Below, piece by piece: positions 12,354 through 29,400 of a stretch of DNA of 60,000 bases. The DNA lies in the NCBI GenBank assembly GCA_030141605.1, contig JAQGDQ010000038.1:498001-558000 (forward strand). The letters are read 5' to 3'. Made by a program: the position numbers and the translations under genes. How positions within the stretch are numbered: the first letter of the stretch is position 1; every line of letters starts with the position of its first letter. This DNA comes from Tubiluchus corallicola. Taxonomy: Eukaryota > Priapulida > Priapulimorpha > Priapulimorphida > Tubiluchidae. Below the pieces are notes generated by a model, which saw nothing but the letters and a program-made list of their open reading frames with translations, ran no database searches and had not been told where the DNA came from.

Positions 12354-13508
12354 GGCGCCGCTCAATAGCACTCACTTGGGGACCGACGTCTTTTGATCCT
12401 ATTAACTGACTGAACCTATTAACCGATGGGTGTTGTATTACAGGTATAGAAGTATGAGTCATCACCTTACTATGTACTGCAAACGTTTTTAATTAATTTT
12501 AGAAACGAAGTAATGCCTAAATTCCTTTGTGCAATTAAAAATTAGAAAAAATATTTTAAAATATTAAGTTATATAAGCTCAATAGGACTCACTTCGGGGC
12601 CGACGTGTTTTGATCCTATTAACTGACTGAACCTATTAACCGATGGGTGTTGTATTACAGATATAGAAGTATGAGTCATCACCTTACTATGTACTGCAAA
12701 CGTTTTTTAATTAATTTTAGAAACGAAGTAATGCCTAAATTCCTTTGTGCAATTAAAAATTAGAAAAAATATTTTAAAATATTAAGTTATATAAGTGAAT
12801 TAGCAATAAATTAAAAAGTATACTTTTCGAAATCACACAAGTCTGTTTATTTGCAAAAGTTAAAATTTCTTCAAAGTCAGTTGCTTTATTTTCTCGCGAA
12901 GAAGTTGGCCCACAAACTTCTCGTAATTACAAAAACGTTGGAAATCTGTTGTTGTGTGTGACTATAACAGTTTTGAATTGTCTGCTCACTTACATTGCCT
13001 GTATTTGCTGAACAATGTTTATGTAAGTCACAAGGAATACCTGCTGATTACTGTACCTGCATCTTTGACTGTTAACTCATTAAACTTGAAAGCGTGATTT
13101 GCAACGAGAACATCAAAAGGAAACCGCCAGGCAAGTGATTAAATGTTTAGCTTCCAGAAATTCTTTGGTGAGCGGGTAACAGATTCAAAACAAAACCGCT
13201 ACGCTAGCGTATTAGTGCATGATAAACGTACGTGCTTGTAAACAAAACGGTACTTAACATGATTGTTTCTGCATACATAGTGCACAAAAGGGAAATAAAG
13301 ATGACGTAAACGTAGGAAAGACTCTTTTGGCACATGCAAATATCTTATTTTAAGTAGGTGAAGGAAAAATATTGAGTCAATTATTCGGAGTTATTTGAGT
13401 CAATTACTGATAGTTTTTATGAATATTTGAATAGAAGCGACCCGTTCCAGGAATTTTTGGGTCAGTTAAGCAATTGAGTCTATTAACCGTGAGTCTATTA
13501 AGCGGCGC
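12354..13508. mobile_element. Non-autonomous DNA transposon, about 1.16 kb, TA target duplication
   Basis: The left end ggcgccgctcaatag is matched in inverse orientation by the right end ctattaagcggcgc, each flanked by TA. Subterminal CTATTAAC(C/T)GA motifs occur at both ends in opposite orientation. There is no open frame with transposase motifs. It sits 275 bp after the stop codon of the zinc-finger gene, so it may lie in that gene's 3' UTR or just beyond it. Confidence 0.7.
12361..12795. repeat. Internal tandem duplication, about 217-bp unit
   Basis: Bases 12361-12577 and 12578-12795 are nearly identical copies. The second begins ctcaataggactcac and repeats the element's subterminal region. 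The few differences are mostly near the start, so the duplication is young compared with the host element. Confidence 0.9.
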
Positions 13509-15493
13509 TAACTGTTTTATCAAGTGCAGTCAGTTGTGACAACGATTGCTATAATTTTGTGGTTTGTACAATGATGTGCTGTATTATAACTGCACGTACT
13601 TCACGAGGATATGTACATATTCATGATGCATCTTCCATTGCTCCACCAAACACAATTTCAGCTTATTAAACATGGAGTAGAGGCTTATTAAACATCGGTG
13701 ATAAGAGGCTACCTGTTACACTTTATTTGCTTAACGTAGTCAGGAATTTTTATACATTATATATTAGTTTCAGGTTTTAAATATTATAATTACTTTTGCT
13801 TGTTGTGAATTTCCTTATGTTCATAAACTAGTTTTTATATTATTTAATTTAGAAATGTTTCCTTGGACATGTGAATTTAACATGTTTTATGAGGAAACAT
13901 TGATAAAGCTGCTAACAGTAAGCTAGTACAAAGAACAATAGTGACATTATAAACTTGAGCAATGCATATGTGAATTGATGTGCAACACCTTTGTAGTATA
14001 AAAAAAGGAAGTGTAGATCCTGGTGGCAAACCAAATGTAATGGTGCATATTAGTGTGTGTCTAAATCCAACTTCAATACATTCTAGTGTTCGCTAAAGTG
14101 TGCCTCCAGGAAAGACCTGAAGGACACTGCTGAATGTTCTTGTACAACACTTTGACAAGGCATTCCACTCAATGATAGTATTCGAGAATTTTGTAGCATT
14201 CAATACTGCAATCCACTGGTACTAGGTTGTGCGCTTGTCTTGAGCTTTTACTTCCCAAGTACCGTTCATCAAATATCTTGCCCTTCTGTAGGACAATGTA
14301 TGGGCAGTAGATTCCAACAGTCCAATAGACTTTTCTTCTAACTATATAAATGAATATTTGGTAGAAGTAGTAGCTGAAGTACAAGATAAGAAGATTCTGA
14401 AAGTACAAACAGGTAGCTGATTAAGCAAAACAAGCAAATCAGTATAGAGGATGATAAGAAGGAACTTTGCAGCATCCCGAAAGAGAGAGTGACAATTAAG
14501 ATGAACCAAGAACCAAATACCACTGATCAGTATTCAATAGAGAAGATTGTGAGACATTTTTCCAAACTATAGTTTGTACCAAAATGCTTGTCAAATGTTT
14601 TCAGTACAAAAATCGTCATTATTGTAATTATTTATTAAAAATTTTGCTTTTCAGATGCCACTGTTTGTGTGTTATATTTTCCTCTTTGACTGTATTTTTT
14701 GGTTTGGATAATTATTTATAATTTCCTTTGATTTTTGTTTTATGCTTATGCATGTTTTTAATTGATCTGTAATACAACTGTACCTTTCTCAAATTTTTGT
14801 TTTTAGATTCACTACAATATAAAGTCATATACCATACATGTAACTCTATTGCTAGCCCAACAACCTTAACAAATAGTTAGTCAAAATTTACTTATTTGGT
14901 ATCTTGCTGTTTGTTAACCATTGAATTACTGAAGACTTTTTGGTTTTCAATATATTTGTGCTGATGTGAAATAAACAATCGCGAATCTTGGTTTATGAAC
15001 TATTGAATTTTACTCTTTCGCCACCCTTCCCTTGAGCTAATTGTAATGTAGTATTTATAAAAGAGAAAATAAAATAAACCTGAAATTTACAATTTAGATA
15101 CGCGCAAAGATTTAAATACGTGCTAAAATAAATTATAATGTATAAAGTCGTTATAAGTTTTGTAGTTAAAGTGCAAGCGCCACAAAAAATTGCTTAGAGA
15201 TTGAGTGTATGATATAACTCAATTTTGGGTTCCTTACACAGCGGCTACCAAAATTAAAGCTATAACAATAGACAAAATGATAAGGGTCGCTGCAAAGGTG
15301 TGTTAAACCCTTAAAGGAGAGAAATCTGTCGTGGACTCGTAGAAAATCAGCGCACAATTAAAATGAAGTGATTTACAATCAATAGATGGCAGAAGGATCG
15401 CCCCACTTCAATGTGGAAATGTTGTAGAATTTTGTCATGTTTTTGGTTGTTGTTATTCGCCAGTTGCATTTTACTCCGAGAATTTTTAACGTT
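13509..15493. other. Intergenic stretch between the zinc-finger gene and BOLA2
   Basis: No gene is supported. Between about 14160 and 14560 there are faint Ty3/gypsy-like hints: a short chromodomain-like start, DQYSIEKIVRH, near 14523. The frame breaks at once. The rest is AT-rich and unremarkable. Confidence 0.5.
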
Positions 15494-18385
15494 ATGGCTA
15501 TTTCTGCAGAAGCGATCAAAAAGAAATTAGCCAAAGAATTTGAGCCAGTCTTTGTTGTATGTATTAATACATAATTGTTTTGTTTTATAAACACTACATT
15601 ACTGAGTTATCGATGCCTGGCTTTACTGAATCTAGTTCGACAGTTAGACGCAAGGATGCTAGATGCAAGAATTCCAAAACGAAGGATGTACAATCTCGCA
15701 AAAACGTATTTAAATAAATGGCAGCTGTTGTTTGTAATGCAGCCATTTATGAAAACATTGCTGTATTGTTTATGTGGGCCTTCGGTCTTCATTCTTCAAT
15801 CGATCATTCCATAAGCTCGAAACAGCTAAACTGGTCGGGGATATAAGATAGGCCGACTTTTAAGACAGCGAACACTGAGTAAGCCATTGCAGCTGTGGTA
15901 ACAGTTGAAAGCAGTGCTTAATTCATGACAAAAACTACGATTACAAAAATACAAAGACAAAATACATATAAAAACTGCAAATATAATTGCATAACATTGC
16001 AAAAATACTAGTTAGTACAAGTATTATAATAAAAATATTATTGTACTGACAAATTAGAAAAATTGACATACATATACACAATTCAATTCATTTGGCACCA
16101 ACGTGTCCTATAAAATACTGATTAAATTTGTTTGACTTAACCCTTAAATATCCTATTTAAATTTAATAAGAAATTATGTGCAAACTACAGAGAACTGATT
16201 AAAACACATTTGTAATCTAAAATGACTAAAATGATGACTAACGCCTAAGCAGCAATTTATAAAAAAAATAATTAAATCTGTTTAACTTAACTCTTAAGAT
16301 AAACTATTACTTATTTAATTAGCCTACTTAAATTTAATAAGAAATTATGTGCAAGCTACAAAGAACTAATTAAAATATGTAATTTAAATAATTAAAAATT
16401 ATCACAACACAAGATTTATCCAGCACTCACATAGTAATAGTGATATCACAGTTTACCAACAAGATATAACTACCTTTTTTATCACATTTCATTTACGTAG
16501 TTTCCAAAGTGAATAAGGTCTTTTGAATTTGTATTTAGAAAAAGTCACATTACTGAGTATATATTACTTTTTTGAAAAGATATGTTACATATTTTATGCT
16601 TATATTTTGTCTAATATCTTTGTAAAAAGGACAAATAAAAAGGTAATGTAATTCATTATCTACTAATTTTGATCTATTTGAACTGGAGTTTTTTTAGCTT
16701 CAAACCAACCAATAATTTGTACAATTTACCTAGTAACTACAGTTTGCAAAGTACTATACCGGCATAATAGTGATGAGACGAGCTGTTCGAATCGATGAAT
16801 CGAGTTGAACTGCTAAACCACTTGGTTCGATTTCACCCACCACAGCTAGCACATCGCTTTGACTCGCATCCTCTTATGAGGTCCGACAGACCTGGTTTGT
16901 TAGCTAGCATAGTACTTTTTTGTTAGAATAAGCTAAGCTCACCAAGGAAGATATTACTCAATCCTCAGCGATATGTACTTAAAAAATTAAAGATCACATT
17001 AAATACCTTAAATTACTTGTGGCAGCAATAATCAACAGTAAATGTGTCAACACATCAAAGTAAATGTGCCAACACAAAAAGATGCAAAAATGCAACTTTG
17101 AAAAAGACTTGCTGCGTGTCTTCAGTACAGTCATATTATGTGGCTACATTCAACATTCTGCCTTTTAGATTTGTGGATAGCGAATTTTTCTTTTATAAGA
17201 TTAAATTATAGGGCCAAGACCAAAAAGTAAAAATCCTCTTCCTAAATCACGTATATTTTTTCAAACAGTGTTCGGTTCTATCCGATTCGGTGCTGCTTCT
17301 AGTTCACCTCTTTTCTGCTTGACCAGTAATTTTTTTATTTCTTCCTTTCATCCGGTTGGACTCGATTTTGAAAATATCCATCACTGAATATATATCATTT
17401 TTTGCAGTTATTGTAAAGTTCTTTGGTACCTACAAAAATCTGCATCTATAAGATGTTTCTGCAAAATCTCTTCTATAATTATACTTTCGTGTTTTTTTTT
17501 CAAAAAAAATACGCACTTGTCGGTGTCAGACTAAGGAAATAAGTCACGTGCTAAACTACTGTACCGGTATCTCGTGAAAATCACATGGACCCTTCATACA
17601 TTATAGATGCTGCTACTTTCTAATCAAATAAGTGGGATATTTGAAATTAGCACCTATTCTTAGGCACATTCAACATTCGGACTGTAAGGAAATTAAAATT
17701 ACTTCTATGACATGTTCTGAATTGACCTGGAGAATATCAATTTTTATGATATAGAACAACAAATAACATCTTTCTAGGATGTAGAGGACACTTCCCCTGG
17801 TGGCAGTTGTGGATCAGCATTCGAAGTTGTTGTTGTTTCCGAGAAGTTTGCTGGGAAATCGTTACTTCAGAGGCATCGGTAAACTATGCACACTAGCCAT
17901 TGGCTAGACATTTAGAACTGTAAATACAGTTTCCCATTTAGTTCTCAGTTATTCTCCAGATAGTTAATGATTTCTCTCTGTTAAAAATGCTTTGTTTAGT
18001 GTATGTTTGTAATGTGGGATCCAAAGCTTATGGAATATTTGTAACTGCACAATTACTTTTTGTATAAAATTACAATGCATAACTGTTGTGCCTACAATCT
18101 TCAGTCAAAACTGCTTAAGATAATACTAAAGTTTTAAAATTCTAAAATGGTAAAACAGGAAGTTTTTGAACGATCTTCTAACCTTGTATAATTTTAAATT
18201 AAAACTAATAGTGTATGATTTCACTTCCACTGGTTTATTTTAATTTTACCATGTAACGTTCGTATATGATTAGTGTTGTTTTTTGCAGTATGGTAAATAG
18301 TACCCTGGCCGAAGAACTGAAGATAATCCATGCATTTTCCCAGAAAACCTACACTCCTGAACAGTGGAAAGACAAGTCACAGTGA
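15494..18385 (+). CDS. BOLA2: BolA-like protein 2
   Basis: Three exons, 15494-15556, 17778-17878 and 18289-18385, join in phases 0 and 2 to give 86 residues, the same length as human BOLA2. Family landmarks are VEDTS...SC.S.FEVVVVS (residues 22-42), KFAGKSLLQRHRMVN with the conserved RHR, LAEEL, and IHAFSQKTYTPEQW at the C-terminus. The Cys near residue 31 and the His of IHAF correspond to the Fe-S ligand positions of the BolA2 subfamily. In other eukaryotes BOLA2 forms [2Fe-2S]-bridged complexes with the glutaredoxin GLRX3 and takes part in cytosolic Fe-S assembly. Intron 1 is long (2.2 kb) and contains repeats. RBMX2 starts only 123 bp after the stop on the same strand. Confidence 0.95.
16121..16395. 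repeat. Diverged two-copy tandem repeat, about 150-bp period
   Basis: Attaaatttgtttgacttaa at 16121 recurs as attaaatctgtttaacttaa at 16271. The following taagaaattatgtgcaa segment is also repeated (about 16168 and 16338). It lies in BOLA2 intron 1 and is older than the duplications at 530 and 12361, judging by its divergence. Confidence 0.7.
16768..17386. mobile_element. Possible hAT-like MITE
   Basis: The left end TAGTGATG and right end CATCACTG are inverse matches. A second inverse match lies further in: atcgagttgaac on the left, and rightwards the complement of atcgagtccaac. No 8-bp target-site duplication is visible, so the boundaries are tentative. It lies in BOLA2 intron 1. Confidence 0.35.
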
Positions 18386-18508
18386 GAAATAACTTTATCG
18401 CAGGCTTAGAAAGTATCTGTCCATTAGTGGTGACAGCCGTGACATGTTAGTACTAAGAATTTATGTAATAGTTTAGAACTTGTGTGTTTAGGTCGTATTG
18501 TATGGAAA
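18386..18508 (+). promoter_or_regulatory. Intercistronic spacer with splice-acceptor-like site before RBMX2
   Basis: The spacer between the BOLA2 stop and the RBMX2 ATG is 123 bp. It has no AATAAA. It ends with a T-rich tract and AG (cttgtgtgtttag, AG at 18490-18491), followed by a 17-nt leader to the ATG. A cis-intron would have to fit in little over 100 bp, so a trans-splice acceptor of an operon-like pair is possible. This is inference. Confidence 0.4.
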
Positions 18509-19489
18509 ATGAATCCATTAACTAATGTCAAAAATATTAAAAAATTAAATGAAACAGAAATCAAACTCGGAATAACGGGCAAGACATCATGGCATGCAGA
18601 ATATAAAGATAGTGCATGGATTTTTATTGGTGGTTTGCCATATGATCTTACTGAAGGAGACATATTGTGTGTGTTTTCGCAGTATGGAGAAATTGTGAAC
18701 ATAAATTTAATCCGTGATGGAAAAACGGGAAAAAGTAAAGGGTATGCTTTTTTGTGTTATGAAGATCAGAGAAGCACAGTGCTAGCAGTTGACAATTTAA
18801 ATAGCATAAAATTGTTGGGTCGAGTGTTGAGGGTCGATCATGTGAAAGATTACAAACCGCCAAAAGAAAAAGATGATGAAGATGAAATTACTAAGCAGTT
18901 GCGTTTGCAAGGTTGTGCACCAGAGTTGACGGCAAATCCAACTATCAAAAGTGAAGCAGATGAGATTCTCAAAGTGAAGAAAGTCAAAAAAGAAAAAAAG
19001 AAGAAAAAGCACAAGAAAGAGAAAAAACAAAAAACAAAGTCATCTAGCAGAAGCGATTCAGAAAGTGATGAATTTGCAACTAAATATGCCTCAGAAGGTA
19101 ACAAATGTGCAAGATATAGTTCATCAGCAAGAATTAAAAACAAAAGGAGTGTTTCAAGCGAAAGGGAGGAGCAAATAAGAAAAGACGATAGTGCTAAACT
19201 GTCTAAAAAAGTAAGGGATGTTGTTATTTCTTCAAGTGAGCAAGCTTATGGAGAAAGAACAAAATCTTGCAGCAAACGCATGGAAACTGAACGCCACTAT
19301 AGCGACAACAGAGATAAGCATGAAAGAAAAAAGGGTGAAAATGCATGTAAATGGAGCGTTAATCGGAGTTCATTTGCAAGCCAAGAAGTACGCAGGACCG
19401 ATAAAAACAAAAGGGACATAGAAGACTATGGAAAAGAGAGGAGTTATTATAGAAGTAACGAAAGCACAAAATGGAAAAAACATAGTTAA
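18509..19489 (+). CDS. RBMX2: RNA-binding motif protein, X-linked 2 (RES complex, Ist3/Snu17 orthologue)
   Basis: A single uninterrupted exon encodes 326 residues. The N-terminus MNPLTNVKNIKKLNETE is the RBMX2 signature and fixes the start, even though the frame is open nine codons further upstream. One RRM spans about residues 36-114, with RNP2 IFIGGL (38-43) and RNP1 KGYAFLCY (77-84), followed by LRVDHVKDYKPPK as in the family. The C-terminal half is Lys/Arg/Ser/Glu rich, with a KKEKKKKKHKKEKK block and RS/RE-like stretches, as expected for a spliceosomal protein. In yeast the orthologue joins Bud13 and Pml1 in the RES complex, which acts in pre-mRNA splicing and retention in the activated spliceosome. 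Having no introns is unusual among its neighbours. An AATAAA lies at 19491-19496, two bases after the stop. Confidence 0.93.
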   Translation: MNPLTNVKNIKKLNETEIKLGITGKTSWHAEYKDSAWIFIGGLPYDLTEGDILCVFSQYGEIVNINLIRDGKTGKSKGYAFLCYEDQRSTVLAVDNLNSIKLLGRVLRVDHVKDYKPPKEKDDEDEITKQLRLQGCAPELTANPTIKSEADEILKVKKVKKEKKKKKHKKEKKQKTKSSSRSDSESDEFATKYASEGNKCARYSSSARIKNKRSVSSEREEQIRKDDSAKLSKKVRDVVISSSEQAYGERTKSCSKRMETERHYSDNRDKHERKKGENACKWSVNRSSFASQEVRRTDKNKRDIEDYGKERSYYRSNESTKWKKHS

Positions 19490-19490
19490 G

Positions 19491-19496
19491 AATAAA
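19491..19496 (+). terminator. Poly(A) signal AATAAA immediately after RBMX2
   Basis: The hexamer begins two bases after the TAA. If used, it would give an extremely short 3' UTR. Whether it is used cannot be told from sequence. Confidence 0.45.
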
Positions 19497-20867
19497 GTTC
19501 ATACTCGTGGAATAGTTCTATATTTATGCAGTTTGCCCTTGGTGCTGTGTAACACAGATTTTTTTATACCAATGAATGCTTCAATCAAGTTACACTGCCT
19601 ATGCAGGTGTGCCATTCTCATACGTGCAAAAATGATTACAGAATTTATAGTATATATGTATGTAAAATCAGAGACTTAAACACGTTGAAATTAATCACTC
19701 AGCATTTCATTCCCAAGCATGTCCATTTATGGTGTCTTACCATACATGTCCTCACCTGGACAGAATTGTGAAGAAAAATGTACATCCCCAAAAATTGCAT
19801 GTAAATGCTATTTTTTTCAGTAACAATTTTATTTTACAAACAAAAAATAACTGTTATTTTGTTTCATACATTAATGATTCATTAGCCAAAGGACTTCGCA
19901 AATGAAGTAGAGTAGTCACCACTTAATAAAACTATTTAGGCACGGTCCTGAATTACCTCTATAGAAACTATTGTTAGCGAAATTCAGTTAAAACCAGTGT
20001 GCCGTTTAATAATCTGTAACCACATTTTTCATCCTAGGTGACAAAAGCAATAGTAAAATGAAAAAATAAAATGTATTTCTGGTAGTTTGTCTATTTTAAC
20101 ATACACATTTGAAACAGTTAAGTCCTGTTTCATAGTCTCACATCTTATTTAAAGTTATACTGAAAGTTAAAATCGATTATTTCATCATAACTGCTCTGTA
20201 TGTACAGTTGCTAAAGTACATTTTACTCTGCATAGATAAACTTGAATCACTGTTCTACGTTGTATGAGCTAATCGTGGACTGACTGCCCCATAATTAATT
20301 GTCATATAGTATTAATGAGGGTAAAGCATTTTCGTGCTGCATGCTTTGCCAAATACACACGCTTGCAACAGATCACCCCATTATAATAACACTGCCATTT
20401 ATTAAGACCACTTATTGCTGGTGCTGTGGTGGTTTTAGTAAGCAACGACTACTGTATGTTATTCAAACAGCTGAGAACTTCAGCACATTCGGGTTGGCAT
20501 AAATTAAACTAACACCAGTGCAGACAATCTCACTTATAAAAAATGCATGGTTTATGCCAAGTTACCACTGTATGGAATTTCAAGTGTTTCCAGAATCTAT
20601 GCAAGGGAACATAAAATTGTTTAAAAAATGTCAAATAATGTTGTGTTAGATAGTATCACTGTTACTGCTTTCAAGGGTTTAGTCTAATAGAGTAGAAACG
20701 TATTAACAACATAAGTAATTTGTGCCATGGCCAAAAATCTTTATCACGGCCATTATAGACTGTAGCTCAAAAAACAATCATTACTGACCTTAATCACAAA
20801 TTGATGTAGCAGCACTGTAGCTAGCTAGTGATTTGTGCAATACTAGTTCTTTACCTACTTTTTACAG
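19497..20867. other. Region between RBMX2 and NDUFS8 3' ends
   Basis: AT-rich, with no family-matching coding sequence. A 67-codon frame near 20299-20502 has no family resemblance and is probably chance or repeat-derived. Confidence 0.4.
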
Positions 20868-21009
20868 ATATGTAACAGCTGACAAATTTCGTCTTGAGCA
20901 GTTTCTTAAAAGACTATCAGTCGTTCTTCATGCAGCAGATAATATGGGACTTTTCAAGTTTTATGTAATACTACACAAAAACGTTAATTCAGTGTCCAGT
21001 GAGATTTAA
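20868..21009 (+). CDS. Possible orphan terminal exon
   Basis: A good acceptor (ctactttttacag) is followed by 46 open codons, reading YVTADKFRLEQFLKRLSVV..., to a TAA at 21007-21009. That is 28 bp from the stop codon of the convergent NDUFS8 gene. The composition looks protein-like, but I recognise no family and can link it to no upstream exon. It could be a 3' exon of an unseen gene or chance. Confidence 0.25.
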
Positions 21010-21037
21010 AGTATACAATAGATTGCGGTGCTGCCAT

Positions 21038-25839
<4,802 letters not shown>

Positions 25840-26412
25840 CTTNNNNNNNNNNNNNNNNNNNNNNNNNNNNNNNNNNNNNNNNNNNNNNNNNNNNNNNNNN
25901 NNNNNNNNNNNNNNNNNNNNNNNNNNNNNNNNNNNNNNNNNNNNNNNNNNNNNNNNNNNNNNNNNNNNNNNNNNNNNNNNNNNNNNNNNNNNNNNNNNNN
26001 NNNNNNNNNNNNNNNNNNNNNNNNNNNNNNNNNNNNNNNNNNNNNNNNNNNNNNNNNNNNNNNNNNNNNNNNNNNNNNNNNNNNNNNNNNNNNNNNNNNN
26101 NNNNNNNNNNNNNNNNNNNNNNNNNNNNNNNNNNNNNNNNNNNNNNNNNNNNNNNNNNNNNNNNNNNNNNNNNNNNNNNNNNNNNNNNNNNNNNNNNNNN
26201 NNNNNNNNNNNNNNNNNNNNNNNNNNNNNNNNNNNNNNNNNNNNNNNNNNNNNNNNNNNNNNNNNNNNNNNNNNNNNNNNNNNNNNNNNNNNNNNNNNNN
26301 NCTGTACTGCCAAACTGAGCGATTTTTCGCGAGACCCTTTCCCGCTAAATTGAACAGCTGATTGTGTTTACTGTTACACGTAGTATAGTTTTCTGAGTAG
26401 ATTGTGAAAATT
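25840..26412. promoter_or_regulatory. Divergent (bidirectional) promoter region, NDUFS8 / DCTPP1
   Basis: The two start codons face away from each other, 573 bp apart as assembled. Such spacing usually means a shared bidirectional promoter. Most of it is hidden by the gap, so no elements can be named. Confidence 0.45.
25843..26301. other. Assembly gap (459 N)
   Basis: A run of N. It falls between the NDUFS8 start codon and the DCTPP1 start codon, so the core of the shared promoter region is missing. Open frames that cross it are artefacts. Confidence 1.
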
Positions 26413-29400
26413 ATGATGGATTCTTATAATAAGTGCAGTAAAAAGCTCAAAATTTCTGCAGATATGAGTCAAAAGGAAAATAAAGCCGAAGACTTTTGCT
26501 TCAGTCATTCTCCTACTTTAGAAGACTTGTAAGTTTTCGTTCAATAATTAAGGCTACTTTCACAGTAGGGAATTAATAGTTTATTCTTAAAAATGCACTA
26601 CATCTGAAGACCTCAGTGCTTTTTACAACTGAGTTAAAAGAGATAAAAAACATCCAACCTATCCCAATAAAGGTAATTATGCAGTTACTGTTTGAAAAGT
26701 AGCTGCATGTGTTTAAGTAAGTATGTAAGTATCTTTATTTTAATCACCTTTTTTACAAGAAAAACACAAAGCATGAAACGATAATATGATACAAAGTGAC
26801 AAGATTATTAAATGAATAAATTATCTGAGTTAATGATATTCAAGTGATTGGTGAAAGGGTGGCGAAAAACTAAAAGCTACCAAAGTCAGCCACCCTGTAA
26901 GTAATGTTGCTATTACTTAGTAATTAATTATATGCGCAATTTCACAAATTATATTGCAATTTCACGAATGTGCAATTATATTGACGAAGATTTCAGAATA
27001 CGGTGTGATAAATGGAGCATACCAAGTTGCTTAACTAAGTAAAGGAATGGTGAGTGTACTAAGATAAAACTATTGAGATTTAGGTTTAAATTTGAACATA
27101 CATATCAAGGTCATAAAGACATAATAAATACATATAATGTTGATATGCTAAGCAATGCACATACAGATGTGCAGATTTATGCAGAGAGAATTACCTTACC
27201 ACTCAACTTTCATTTACATGTTAGTACTGCATATGACACATTTCCAATATGACATCTAGATAGTCATGAGGCCTCTATCTGCTGTAAAATTATATCATTA
27301 TAATACACACACACACATACATATACACATAAATATGCATACCTAGCAGTAAGAAGAAAAAAACAAAGTTATTAAGACAAACAGGCGATTGGGGTATAGA
27401 CTTATAACATAAAGTACAATTTCAGAAGTAGCAGTGCAATAATATATGTAAAGATGGCATTATTACTATTTCTATAGCAAAATTCATGGTTAGTATCACT
27501 GTAAGTTGGGGTTTAGATCTTCAGCACATATAATAAGTGAGTTTTTACCATTCATATGTATATACGGTTTGGTGAGTTCAACTTGAGTGGAAAATAGTAG
27601 TTTAAGTTTTAGTTGTGTAAACAATTCCAAGACTAGGATTTTGGGAGGATTTTGCAAGCACTTGATAGCTAGGTTAAACGTATAATTTTTTACCAGTGTT
27701 TTTAAAGTCATACAGTTTTGTATGTCAGTGTTATATTTTTGCCGTTAATCTGTCATGAAATGGCATAAGTTTTTTTATACATATTCATCGTACCGCAAGC
27801 GATTTCTTGCACCCAGCAAAAGAAGTCTTGGTATTTGACCGGCTTATTTTATTAACATATTTTACAATTAACTTTGACCGTGTTTTGTATTGTAAACCAG
27901 TCAGGTGACAGCAGTGGGTAGCTGCCTAAGCATTTAGCAAAAATGTGAACTTGTCATTAGGATCAAATTAGAAAATCTCAAAAACAATTTTTTCATTTTT
28001 GAATGTTTGTCACATTTGGGTGGCCTATGTCAGTATGTTACATTTGATATACCAAGACAAATTTGAAGTGATTATTGCCTACATTTGGATGACCAATGTC
28101 ACAAGAAAGATCGTATTATCATACTTGGATGACTTATATTCAGATTTAGTGTTATGAACATTCACATCTAACAGGGAAAACCTGTAAACAGGGTAACAGG
28201 GAAGAAAATATTTATTTTATGTGCCTTGAATCAGAAAATTCAATTAAACTTTGAGAGTTTTGCATTTTGATAGCAATTCTAACTTTTTCAGAAGAGCAGA
28301 ACAGGCGAAATTTGCTGAAGAAAGAAACTGGAACCAGTATCACACTCCTCGTAATCTTCTGCTAGCAATGGTTGGCGAAGTTGGTGAATTATCAGAGCTT
28401 TTGTAAGTAAGCCACCTAAATTTTTACTATAACGTCCAAAAATGAAGGAGTAATGTAATTTATTATTCAAATATTCAACCTTGGGGATACGTTCTTACCT
28501 GGCTCATAAATATACCCACACTCTTGACTAGATTGTATTATCTTAATTGTTAAGCCATGACCCCTTTGTGAGCTAGAATGATAAATTTACCTGCAAACCA
28601 CACTTAATTCCAGTCTTGCCTGGACTGAACTGTAGATCTGTAGGAATTCGAAAATGAGCATAAATAATTTACCTTGGATCATGTTGATTTGTGATAATTT
28701 AATTTGTTTCTATTGCATTTAAATTATTTTTTAAATGTCCCATCCCAAGCTCTGATGCCATAACGATAATTAAGAACGTTCAGTATGCCCGACTTCCCAG
28801 TCAATTGCTGGGCGACAGCAGATTGCTTTTATTGGGACAATAATGTTGGATCAGTTCCAAGGTTCTTTACCATTAGTAATGAGTGGCTGACACTCAGCAT
28901 ATGGAAAACTAAGCATACACAGAATAATAGAATAGTATTTTATTATTCAAATGCTGAAAAACATTGGAAGCTTTCAATAATTGATTATTTGTGCACTTCA
29001 CTAATTGCGAGGCCGTATGAATGTATAGGGCAAAAAGTATTAACAGAGAAGAGAATGCAGCTTTTGGTCTTAACAATCCTTAATGTGTAATGTAATTCAT
29101 ACATATGAATTCTTTCATTTTAAAAAATTTATTTGTGACAAAAAGGATATGAAACTTATTTTTATCAACGTGTAAGATTTCATTTACCTGTATCTCATTT
29201 GTTTTTCAGCCAGTGGCGCGGAGAAGTTCAAGAGGGTTTGCCAGGTGGATATTTATTTAATTTCTTTTTTAAGTATTAGCTTGTAAAGTATGTTTGCCTT
29301 TTACTAAGTACAAAATGATTTGTGGTAACTTTTTGGTAACTCAACGACTCGACCCTGAGTGATCAGAACAAGCTTCACTTTCTTTGTAAAATATAGATTA

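Noticed and set aside
14160-14620. Possible Ty3/gypsy chromodomain near 14523, with a similar DQYST.DK(L/I)V start near 5332
   Set aside because: Only about 10 residues resemble a chromodomain start and no integrase or RT can be followed nearby. Too little to call an element.
18797-19143. Minus-strand frames opposite RBMX2 rich in Phe/Leu
   Set aside because: They are the antisense shadow of the Lys/Glu-rich RBMX2 tail.
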